From: Paenibacillus sp.
Lineage (GTDB): Bacteria; Bacillota; Bacilli; Paenibacillales; YIM-B00363
Direction of reading: 5' to 3'
Assembly: GCF_031177825.1 (NCBI RefSeq)
Contig: NZ_JAPSKE010000016.1
Location: 69,723-133,722 of the forward strand
Length of the DNA: 64,000 nucleotides
Shown: positions 36,678 to 43,799 of the stretch, piece after piece
Layout: each line of letters begins with the position of its first letter
Position numbering within the stretch: the stretch's first letter is position 1
Position numbers and translations under genes: made by a program
Notes under the pieces: model-generated
Database searches by the model: none
What the model was told of the DNA's origin: nothing
Seen by the model: the letters and a program-made list of their open reading frames with translations, nothing else

Positions 36678-37244
36678 ATGTTAACCCAAGCAACGGAGAA
36701 AAGTTTAAGTAAATTAATGACCAAGATCCTTCGACATACACCGGAGGAATTCGGCGTGGTATTGGACCCTAAGGAGGGGTCATGTTCGGTTGAAACTCTA
36801 TTGGAAGCCATAAAGGCCCAGTCGAAGTGGTCATGGATTGGAATGGAAGACCTGGAGCAGGTCGTCCGAAACTCCGAAAAGCAGCGCTTCGAAATCAATA
36901 ATGACCGCATAAGGGCGAGGTATGGCCACAGCCACGATAAAGTACAATATGCTCCGGGCGAACCGCCAGGTGTATTGTACCATGGGACAAATAAACAAGC
37001 TCTCCCATTGATTCTGGACGAGGGTTTAAAACCGATGGGCCGGCAGTACGTTCATTTATCGGAAGGGACACATTTTGCAACATTGGCAGGAAGTCGCAGA
37101 GGGGAACTCGTCATACTCCGAGTGGACACGGTACATGCAATAAAAGCGGGCGTCACATTCTATTATGCGGGAAATGAAGTCTGGTTAGCGGAACGTGTAC
37201 CACCGACGAGTTTTTCTGTATGGGAATCACAGGATAACGGGTAG
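36678..37244 (+). CDS. kptA: RNA 2'-phosphotransferase (KptA/Tpt1)
   Basis: This 188-residue enzyme uses NAD+ to remove an internal RNA 2'-phosphate, giving ADP-ribose 1'',2''-cyclic phosphate. Such 2'-phosphates arise when broken RNA, typically tRNA, is sealed by certain ligases. The catalytic Arg-His of the first motif is R19-H20 (TKILRHTPEEFGVVLD); RARYGHSHDK, VLYHGTNKQALPLILDEGL and YVHLSEGTHFA follow, as in Tpt1. ATG 36678 gives the usual MLTQATEKSLSKLM start rather than the GTG at 36669. It stands alone but lies about 3 kb from the Ro60/Y-RNA locus, another RNA quality-control function. Confidence 0.93.
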   Translation: MLTQATEKSLSKLMTKILRHTPEEFGVVLDPKEGSCSVETLLEAIKAQSKWSWIGMEDLEQVVRNSEKQRFEINNDRIRARYGHSHDKVQYAPGEPPGVLYHGTNKQALPLILDEGLKPMGRQYVHLSEGTHFATLAGSRRGELVILRVDTVHAIKAGVTFYYAGNEVWLAERVPPTSFSVWESQDNG

Positions 37245-37426
37245 CCCGTGTTTGTTACAAGGATAAGCGATGGGAGGCGGGTCTCTTGCTTCTAATCCTC
37301 ACGATCGGATTCCCCGAGAATCGTACGGTCAAGCCCATATCTCCCTGAATATAACCAAGAATGCTTTTTAGCAATATCCCCTTTGATGACAGATAGGGTG
37401 GTTTGGTTCACTTTCATGGAGTCCGA

Positions 37427-38251
37427 CTACGAACTCAACTCCTCATCCACCCCAACAACCCCGTAGCGCTCCAGCGCTTTAGTCGACGATTCCAGCATGC
37501 GCCGCTTCAAGTAATCCCCTTCGACCACACGTACCCGCTTCCCGAGAAAACGAATCTTCGAAAGCAGATACTCGAATTCGTCTCCGGGCAGAATTACCTT
37601 CACTTTGTATGTATCGCTATCCGTATCATATATGACGTCTTTCTCGAAGCTGGAGAAGGCGTATAGAATGCGGGACAACTCTCCGTTGTACTGACGGACG
37701 ACTTCGATCGCAGCTTCGCTTTTGCGCGATTCGAGGAGCCGGTCGACGTTCTTGATGACGCTGTCCGCTAAAGAGGCCTCGATCGGCTCCGGCTCGATCG
37801 CATGGATCTTCTTCAGTCTCGTGCTCATGAAGGCGCGATGACGGAGGTGGTACCAGAGCAGATACCACTCCCGTTTAACCATGGAGTATTCGAGCTTGTA
37901 TGGAAGTCCGGAGTGATCTGCGTTGATTCGACCGCCTTTCACCTCATAGGTCAATCGGATTCCGCTCTTATTTATGATGAGCCTACGCAAGGTGCGGAGG
38001 AGCGGGTGGTACACCTGCTTCTCCATGCTGCGGGCTTTCTCGATCAGATCGTTGGAGACATCCATCGCCTCATCGGACGCGAGGCTCGACCGCAGCTTCC
38101 CTAAGGTGTCCGCAGAGAAAGCTTCGGCCGCCGCGGGATGCTCAAGCATTATCTTAAGCCAGGCTCTCTCGTGCGAGGTGACCATGAACGTACCGGAGTC
38201 CTCCAGTCGGGAGAGGATCTGATGGTTAAAGATTTTCTCAAACAAATTCAT
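37427..38251 (-). CDS. WYL-domain regulator, second of a pair
   Basis: This 274-residue protein has the WYL fold in its middle (GIRLTYEVKGGR, then LEYSMVKREWYLLWYHLRHR and RLKKIHAIEP) and the C-terminal WCX-like extension (YKVKVILPGDEFEYLLSKIR). WYL domains bind nucleic acids or nucleotides and control responses to DNA or RNA damage, as in PafBC. The N-terminal part lacks an obvious helix-turn-helix, so it probably works with the upstream WYL protein, whose gene it overlaps by 14 bases. Divergence from the Y-RNA/Ro60 unit points to control of that unit. Confidence 0.85.
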   Translation of the reverse strand: MNLFEKIFNHQILSRLEDSGTFMVTSHERAWLKIMLEHPAAAEAFSADTLGKLRSSLASDEAMDVSNDLIEKARSMEKQVYHPLLRTLRRLIINKSGIRLTYEVKGGRINADHSGLPYKLEYSMVKREWYLLWYHLRHRAFMSTRLKKIHAIEPEPIEASLADSVIKNVDRLLESRKSEAAIEVVRQYNGELSRILYAFSSFEKDVIYDTDSDTYKVKVILPGDEFEYLLSKIRFLGKRVRVVEGDYLKRRMLESSTKALERYGVVGVDEELSS

Positions 38252-39548
38252 AGTAGGACCGGATCTCCTTCCATTCAGCGATCATTTCACGTCGGAATCG
38301 GAGCGGCTCGAGGATCTCGCAGCTGGACCCAAAGCTCCGCAGCCACGGCTTGATTTCCGTCGTTCCATTGACGGTGATTTCATAGATAAAGGAATGCTCG
38401 CCTTCCTCCACGATTTGCCCCCATTGTCCTTGCAGCAATACCCGCTCCTTGATGAAATCCGGTTCGGGGCCTTCCGGTTTAAAGAAGCGTGCACGCACCG
38501 CCACCGGCGGACTCGTATCGATGAGCCAACTGTACCGAATGCTCTCGAGCAGCTCATGGGACTTCTCCACGAACAACTCCTCATCCACGGACTCAGCCTC
38601 TTCGATCTGCGTGATGCCTTCCATCCGATATTTCCGAATGCCTTCCCGCCCGTGGGCGAGCATATACCACCGCCCGTATTGATGATCGTAGACGATCTTT
38701 AGCGGGAGGGTCTTATGCGGTTTACCTTGTTTCTCCTTTTCGAAAAGGGGATTCGTATTCTTGGATGCGTAGCTTGTTTCGGATTTGGGCGAGAAGTAGA
38801 CGAACTTCACTCTCCGCCGCCCCCGGATCGCGTGCAGCAGTGTGAACAGATGCGCTTCGTCCAGAATCCGTGAGTAATAGTGATATTTATATAGAAATGG
38901 CTCGATAACTAGGGTCTCGGCCTGATTGCGCAGCAAGTGCTTCTTCAAGCCATCGCGCAGCAGATACCCTTGAACGGAAGGGATCTGCGTGTTGGCCATC
39001 ACGTCCACGAAATCATACAGGTCGATCAGTTCCCCATCCGTCAGGTCCCGAACGAGATCGTTCCGAATGCGATAGCGGTAGGGGCGCGGTCCCGGTTCCC
39101 GCTGGATGACGCCAACCTCTTCCAAATACTTGAGATCCGAGCGAATGGTCTTCTCGTCCACCATCGGAAGGTCGGAGGACATTCCGATGCAGCATAGATC
39201 CAGCAGTTCCATCGCGGTCAGCGCTTGCTCGTTCATTGCTCCCAGCAGCAGCGAGATCCGCTGGCTTTCGGTTTCCTTCACGGATTTCGCACGGAACAAG
39301 AACAGCAGCATCGGATCGGAGGAGTCGTAGTAGCTGAAGCGCAGCGTGTCGGCCAGTTGTTTGCTCTGTTCCTCGGTTGCCTGCTGATGTACGGAGCTCA
39401 CGATTTCTTTGAGCCGGCGGATCGTTTTGTCAAAGGTATGTACGGAAATCCCCAGACGCTCCGCGAACTGCTGCCTGCTAAACGCCCCGCTGGTGAGCAC
39501 GAGCATGCGCAGGAATTGGATCTCTTTATCGAAGCTTTCCTTAGCCAA
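38238..39548 (-). CDS. WYL-domain transcriptional regulator with N-terminal winged helix
   Basis: This 436-residue regulator has an N-terminal helix-turn-helix (LVLTSGAFSRQQFAERLGIS, VHTFDKTIRRLKE), a second winged-helix-like part (VDEKTIRSDLKYLEEVGVIQ), a WYL domain at about residues 280-345 (LLHAIRGRRRVKFVYFSP, LPLKIVYDHQYGRWYMLAHG) and a C-terminal WCX region (AVRARFFKPEGPEPDFIKE). The start is a TTG at 39548: GGGGGGA lies 6-12 bases upstream and homology begins there. The longer frame from 39686 overlaps the intergenic control region. It is divergent from Ro60 across the Y-RNA array, an arrangement reported for bacterial Ro60 islands. Confidence 0.88.
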   Translation of the reverse strand: MAKESFDKEIQFLRMLVLTSGAFSRQQFAERLGISVHTFDKTIRRLKEIVSSVHQQATEEQSKQLADTLRFSYYDSSDPMLLFLFRAKSVKETESQRISLLLGAMNEQALTAMELLDLCCIGMSSDLPMVDEKTIRSDLKYLEEVGVIQREPGPRPYRYRIRNDLVRDLTDGELIDLYDFVDVMANTQIPSVQGYLLRDGLKKHLLRNQAETLVIEPFLYKYHYYSRILDEAHLFTLLHAIRGRRRVKFVYFSPKSETSYASKNTNPLFEKEKQGKPHKTLPLKIVYDHQYGRWYMLAHGREGIRKYRMEGITQIEEAESVDEELFVEKSHELLESIRYSWLIDTSPPVAVRARFFKPEGPEPDFIKERVLLQGQWGQIVEEGEHSFIYEITVNGTTEIKPWLRSFGSSCEILEPLRFRREMIAEWKEIRSYYEFV

Positions 39549-39644
39549 AAAAGAATCCCCCCGTTCTCGTGAAGCTTGGTCCTTATATTGTAGCAGGGGA
39601 GGGAAATGGGGGAAATGGAAAAGTTTATGACCCGTCGTAATACT

Positions 39645-39677
39645 TTCGCCATGTTCGTTGCTCCGAAAATAAGCGAA
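39645..39677. promoter_or_regulatory. Nested inverted repeat, possible WYL-regulator operator
   Basis: TTCGC (39645) pairs with GCGAA (39673) and, inside it, TTCG (39654) with CGAA (39664); both dyads share nearly the same centre (39661). It sits between the WYL gene start and the first Y-RNA-like element, where a shared operator would be expected. No clear -35/-10 pair was found. Confidence 0.3.
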
Positions 39678-39724
39678 TATAGACACAAGACGGACGACGC
39701 GTGGAGACGCGCGGCCGGCGGACG

Positions 39725-39861
39725 ATCATCGAGGCGCTTGGAAGGGTTACTTCGACTTTTAATCGGCTTGTCGTTGGTTCGAGTCCAACTTCCTCCGGAA
39801 GGAGGAATAGCTCAGTTGGTAGAGCAGCACTGTACCTTTCCGACCCATCTTCCTCGATGAT
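39725..39861 (+). ncRNA. Y-RNA-like RNA 1 (YrlA type) with circularly permuted tRNA-like domain
   Basis: The ends pair perfectly over 10 bp (ATCATCGAGG with CCTCGATGAT). After an internal loop, GGGTT pairs with GACCC. The distal domain reads in the order T arm (GTTGG-TTCGAGT-CCAAC, 39773-39789), 3' acceptor strand TTCCTCC, GGAA tetraloop (39797-39800), 5' acceptor strand GGAGGAA (7 perfect pairs), TA, and D arm (GCTC-AGTTGGTA-GAGC, 39810-39825). This is a tRNA cut at the anticodon end and closed at the acceptor end, the layout described for bacterial YrlA RNAs, which mimic tRNA and tether partners to Ro60. The Ro60 gene follows on the same strand. Confidence 0.8.
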
Positions 39862-40024
39862 TTCAATCTTATGCATGGCGAAGCGAGGCGCTTGAAAGGG
39901 TTCCTTCGACTAAATGGGTTCGTATTGAAAAGCGTCGGGTGACGCTGAGGCCTTTTCGACTTTTTCCTCGCTTCGATATGTAAATAGAACATACGGTGAG
40001 GCGCTGGGATGGGTTCCTTCGACT
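39731..40024 (+). repeat. Three copies of a 27-nt block, one at the head of each Y-RNA-like element
   Basis: Copies lie at 39731-39757, 39885-39911 and 39998-40024. Invariant positions include GAGGCGCT, GGGTT and CTTCGACT. Each copy forms the 5' side of the basal stem and internal loop. The outermost stem bases vary with compensating changes on the 3' strand, which argues for RNA structure. Confidence 0.75.
39879..39975 (+). ncRNA. Y-RNA-like RNA 2 with simple hairpin
   Basis: The ends CGAAGCGAGG and CCTCGCTTCG form a perfect 10-bp stem. The 5' strand continues with the same conserved block as RNA 1 (GAGGCGCTTG, then GGGTTCCTTCGACT; 2 mismatches in 27). The distal part is a perfect hairpin, AGCGTC-GGGT-GACGCT (39931-39946), in place of a tRNA-like fold. 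It is 17 bases downstream of RNA 1. The shared basal stem and conserved block suggest a common Ro60-binding part with a different effector end. Confidence 0.7.
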
Positions 40025-40081
40025 GGGCAATACGGCAGGTTCGACTCCTGCAGCACACCTATCCCGCCTTTTCCTCACCGT
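39993..40081 (+). ncRNA. Y-RNA-like RNA 3 with T-arm-like hairpin
   Basis: ACGGTGAGG and CCTCACCGT close the element with 9 perfect pairs. The conserved block recurs (GAGGCGCTGGGATGGGTT then CCTTCGACT). The distal part holds a perfect tRNA T-arm mimic, GCAGG-TTCGACT-CCTGC (40035-40051), without acceptor or D arms. The 3' strand ends 10 bases before the ribosome site of the Ro60 gene, so folding of this RNA could also influence Ro60 translation or mRNA processing. Confidence 0.7.
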
Positions 40082-40107
40082 GATGATGAAGAAGGAGTGA
40101 CGTACTT

Positions 40108-41607
40108 ATGAGTATGGCAAAGAAGCTGTTCGGCTCGATTCGACCGAATACATGGAATAAAGAGAGCTATCCGGCGTTCACGCGCCCTGCGGAGGAGCAG
40201 TATATCCAGACGCTGATGACCAATACGATGGGGAATACCTTCTATGCGGATCAACATGAACTGTTAAGCGACGCGGCGCAGCTTCACCGCGAGATGGCAG
40301 AGAGCAATCCGAGCTTCATGGCCAAAGCGATCGTGTTCGCCCGAAACGAAGGCTTCATGCGGCTGCAGCCGTTGTTCGGACTCGCGATTTTATCGCTCTA
40401 CCGTCCGGATTTGTTCGCGAAGATTTTCCTACAGGTGGTGCGGTATCCTGCCGACCTGTCTGATTTCCTAAGTATCGTTAAGGGGCTCGGACGCGGGGAG
40501 GGAGGACGCGCGATCAAACGGCAGGCGAACCGTTTCTTATCCGGCGTGTCCGAGTATTGGGCGATCAAGTACAACGGACGCGGACGGGGATACAGCTTAG
40601 GGGACGCGATCGCAACCTCGCATCCGAAGCCGGCCGATCTGAAGCAGCAGGCACTGTTCCGTTATCTGCGCGGACAAGAGGCAAACTTGGCGTTGCTGCC
40701 GCAAGTCGAGGCGCTGGAGAACCTGAAGCGTGCATCGACGGAAGTGGAGCAGATCGAGTGGATCGAACGCGGTAAGCTTCCGTACGAAACGGTGACCGGC
40801 GCGGTCAAGCCGTCGAAGGCGGTGTGGGAAGCATTGCTGTACCAGATGCCGACATTCGCGCTGCTCCGGCACCTGAACGCGCTGCAGCGGGCTGGCGTAT
40901 TGGAAGATCGGCGGCATTTGGATTATGTCGTAAGCCGGTTGACCGATAAGGAGGCGCTCCAGAAAGCGAAAATCCTGCCGTTCCGGTTCGCGACCGCGTT
41001 TCGACAAGTGGAGCAACCCGCGCTTCAGGACGCGCTTCGGGAGGCTGTTGAGCTCACGTTCGGTAATTTGCCGGAGTTCGGGGGACGCACCGCGATCTTC
41101 CTGGATATTTCCGGCTCGATGAGCGGTCAGTATTTGGAGATCGGATCGGTATTCGCTCTGGCTTTGTACAAGAAGACGCAGGGGAACTCGCTGTTCTGGC
41201 TGTTCGATACCGAGGTCGCGGACGCAAAGCCATCGCGTAGGGACAGCATCTTAACGCAGGCGGAGCGTATCCAGGCACGCGGGGGAACGGATACGGGAGC
41301 GCCTGTGCGTAAACTGTTGCAGAAACGGGAGAACGTAGACCAGATCATCATGATCACGGATGAGCAGCAGAACAGCGGCAGTCCGTTCTATGGGCAGCTG
41401 AACCAGTACCGCTCGAAGGTGAACAGCGAGGTGAAAGCCTTCATCGTAGACATCGCTCCGTATCGTCACGCTATGGTTCCGGTGCAGGATCCGCGGGCGT
41501 TCTACATCTACGGTTGGAGCGACACGGTGCTTTCTTATATCGCCCAATCGGTGCAAGGGTACGCAACGCTCGCGGAGCGAGTGGAAGCGATCCGTCTAGA
41601 ACCATGA
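40108..41607 (+). CDS. rsr: Ro60/TROVE-domain RNA-binding protein (Rsr)
   Basis: This 499-residue ring-shaped RNA-binding protein holds Y RNAs and misfolded or damaged RNAs; in bacteria it works with exoribonucleases such as PNPase. The TROVE HEAT-like domain spans about residues 10-320 (AIVFARNEGFMRLQPLFGLA, PTFALLRHLNALQRAGVLED). A von Willebrand A-like domain follows with a complete MIDAS site: D333-x-S-x-S (FLDISGSMSG), Thr in GGTDTGAP, and Asp in MITDEQQNSG. AAGGAG lies 10 bases before ATG 40108. Three Y-RNA-like elements lie immediately upstream and two WYL regulators are divergent. Confidence 0.95.
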   Translation: MSMAKKLFGSIRPNTWNKESYPAFTRPAEEQYIQTLMTNTMGNTFYADQHELLSDAAQLHREMAESNPSFMAKAIVFARNEGFMRLQPLFGLAILSLYRPDLFAKIFLQVVRYPADLSDFLSIVKGLGRGEGGRAIKRQANRFLSGVSEYWAIKYNGRGRGYSLGDAIATSHPKPADLKQQALFRYLRGQEANLALLPQVEALENLKRASTEVEQIEWIERGKLPYETVTGAVKPSKAVWEALLYQMPTFALLRHLNALQRAGVLEDRRHLDYVVSRLTDKEALQKAKILPFRFATAFRQVEQPALQDALREAVELTFGNLPEFGGRTAIFLDISGSMSGQYLEIGSVFALALYKKTQGNSLFWLFDTEVADAKPSRRDSILTQAERIQARGGTDTGAPVRKLLQKRENVDQIIMITDEQQNSGSPFYGQLNQYRSKVNSEVKAFIVDIAPYRHAMVPVQDPRAFYIYGWSDTVLSYIAQSVQGYATLAERVEAIRLEP

Positions 41608-41624
41608 CAAGGGAGGGGACCACG

Positions 41625-41818
<194 letters not shown>

Positions 41819-41865
41819 AAGCCGGGGTGGGCGCAAATTGTGATCTAACAGAAAAGGAACAGTAA

Positions 41866-41900
41866 GAGGGAAGGGCCGTCCACAAGAGGAGGCCCTTTCT
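41866..41900. terminator. Hairpin terminator between the Ro60 unit and the AraC gene
   Basis: AAGGGCC (41871-41877) pairs with GGCCCTT (41891-41897), followed by TCTCGTT. It lies between convergent genes. Confidence 0.55.
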
Positions 41901-41911
41901 CGTTGCGTTGG

Positions 41912-42781
41912 TTAATACATTTTTCGATATTTCAGCGGTGTTGTCCCTACGGTCTTCTTGAACGTGCGAATGAAGTACGAGGGGTTCGGGATGCCCACTT
42001 CGATTCCGATGCGCTCGATGGAGTAGGAGGTCGTCTGCAATAACCTGCACGCGATCTTGATCCTTCTCGCCGTTACATATTGAGGAATCGTGCTGCCGGT
42101 CTCGTTCTGAAACAACCGAGAAACGTAGTATTTCGACAGATGCATCGCCTCCGCTATATCCTCCAGTTGGATGTCGTCTCGGTAATGCTCCTCGATCCAC
42201 TGCATCACCTTCTCGGCATAAGAGAACGTTCGCGGACTCGACGTCGACGTGCCTAGATGCGGATGTAAGTGTAAGGAGACGGCGTTTAACAACTGCACAA
42301 TCAACAAGAACGAGAGCTCGAATTCCGCTGCCCGATGATCGCCGACCGAGCGTGCATTTTGTTCGTGTACGGCTAACATGTGCTCGACATACGCGAAGGA
42401 ATCCCCCATATCAAAAGCTTGAAACGTATGGTTTCCTTGCCAGAGAAGCAGGAATCGTTCAAGGAGCAAGGGGAAGAGGTGCAATTTCTCTTGAAACTCA
42501 TAGGGATCGAAATGGGTTTTGGACCGAACATAGGGCTGTTCAGGGCTGACATTAGCGAATACCTTATGCAACTGGAAGGGCTGAAAGAAAAACACCATAC
42601 CGCGTCGAAGTTCGTATGATTTTTGATTTACAATCACATTGCCGGCGCCTTCATGTGCGATTAGCACTTCGCAGCACTGATGCCAATGATAGAATCCTGA
42701 GAAATTCTCCACAGTTTTGATTTTGTGTTCCCATATCATCGGTTTGCTGTGCAATGGAACGGGATCGAACAAGTAATGCAT
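41912..42781 (-). CDS. AraC-family transcriptional regulator
   Basis: This 289-residue regulator has an N-terminal cupin-type sensor domain (FYHWHQCCEVLIAHEGAGNV, SYELRRGMVFFFQPFQLH) and a C-terminal double helix-turn-helix (IQLEDIAEAMHLSKYYVSRL, YSIERIGIEVGIPNPSYFIR, TTPLKYRKMY). ATG 42781 gives the normal start MHYLFDPVPLHSK; an upstream in-frame ATG at 42919 adds 46 residues without similarity. It is divergent from the GH88 remnant and the GH28-like gene, so it probably activates pectin or uronide use. Confidence 0.88.
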   Translation of the reverse strand: MHYLFDPVPLHSKPMIWEHKIKTVENFSGFYHWHQCCEVLIAHEGAGNVIVNQKSYELRRGMVFFFQPFQLHKVFANVSPEQPYVRSKTHFDPYEFQEKLHLFPLLLERFLLLWQGNHTFQAFDMGDSFAYVEHMLAVHEQNARSVGDHRAAEFELSFLLIVQLLNAVSLHLHPHLGTSTSSPRTFSYAEKVMQWIEEHYRDDIQLEDIAEAMHLSKYYVSRLFQNETGSTIPQYVTARRIKIACRLLQTTSYSIERIGIEVGIPNPSYFIRTFKKTVGTTPLKYRKMY

Positions 42782-42921
42782 GAAGGCACCCCGATTGGAT
42801 TGAAGTGATTTGAGTATACCGTAACTATAGCAAGATATGAACATTTTTGTACCGTTATCTGCCACAATTCCAAGGATATTAGCAATATAATGGACAAAAG
42901 CAGCTAACGGAGGGTTCATAC

Positions 42922-43754
42922 ATGTTAGAAGTCGATGAAAAAATTTGGGTCGACGGTGTCATTGACAAAATCACGAAGAAGATGGATGTAGTAAGCGTTA
43001 GGTCGCAGTAAAAATTCCTTCCCTGACGGTGAATGGCAGGCATGACCATCGTCCCGACAAGAAGCCGGACAGCGACCCGGCGGAGGGAATCTGCTGGTGG
43101 ACGAACGGATTCTGGGGCGGCATGATGTGGTTGCTGCACCACGAGACGGGGAAAGAGAAGTACAAGGAGATCGGCGTTTACACAGAGGACTTGCTCGATG
43201 AATGCTTCCAGGTCTTCTATGGTTTACACCACGACGTCGGATTTATGTGGCTCCCGACCAGCGTCGCCAACTACAAAGTGACGAAGAACCCCGAATCGCG
43301 GAAACGGGCGTTGCATGCGGCGAACTTGCTTGCCGGGCGGTTCAACCTCGCCGGCGGTTTTATACGTGCATGGAACGACTTGGAGGGATTGGATACCCGA
43401 GGTTGGGCGATCATCGATTGTATGATTAACATCCCGCTATTGTACTGGGCCACGGAGGAACCGGGGATGGCGTACGAAGATTCTACGGCGGCGGCGATCG
43501 CAGCCTGCGGACTGATCGAGATCGCTAAGGCCGTAAGAGATCTAGAGAAGGATGTATACCTTAGCGCCGCGTTGAAGCTGTTAAAGACGTTGGATGCCTC
43601 GCGCTGCGATTGGTCAACGGAAGCAGACCATATCGTAATCAACGGTTCCGGCGCTTACCATCAGTCGGATCGCCATATTTCTATTATTTACGGCGATTAT
43701 TACTTCATCGAGGCTGTGTTTAAGTTGAAAGGGAACGATTTGTATTTGTGGTAA
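42922..43754 (+). pseudogene. GH88 unsaturated glucuronyl/rhamnogalacturonyl hydrolase, broken
   Basis: Intact members hydrate the unsaturated uronic acid left by polysaccharide lyases. MLEVDEKIWVDGVIDKITKK (ATG 42922, GGAGGG upstream) is the family start, but the frame meets a stop at 43009. It resumes in another frame with KIPSLTVNGRHDHRPDKKPD, GICWWTNGFWGGMMWLLHHE. About 100 residues expected between the central part (WATEEPGMAYE) and DSTAAAIAACGLIEIAKA are missing; this gap is estimated from memory of the family. The total is ~277 codons against a usual ~370. The coding feel of the rest suggests recent loss. Confidence 0.75.
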
Positions 43755-43799
43755 TTCTGAATTATCACTCCTACTACCATACGAATGGAGAAGAAGACG

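Noticed and set aside
39801..39840. Start of a conventional tRNA gene (GGAGGAATAGCTCAGTTGG...)
   Set aside because: No anticodon arm, T arm or matching 3' acceptor strand follows. The matching T arm and acceptor strand lie upstream, so it is a permuted tRNA-like domain and not a normal tRNA.
39606..39876. Open frames on both strands across the first Y-RNA-like element
   Set aside because: They translate tRNA-like sequence (a common artefact), have no family similarity, and cover the structured RNA.
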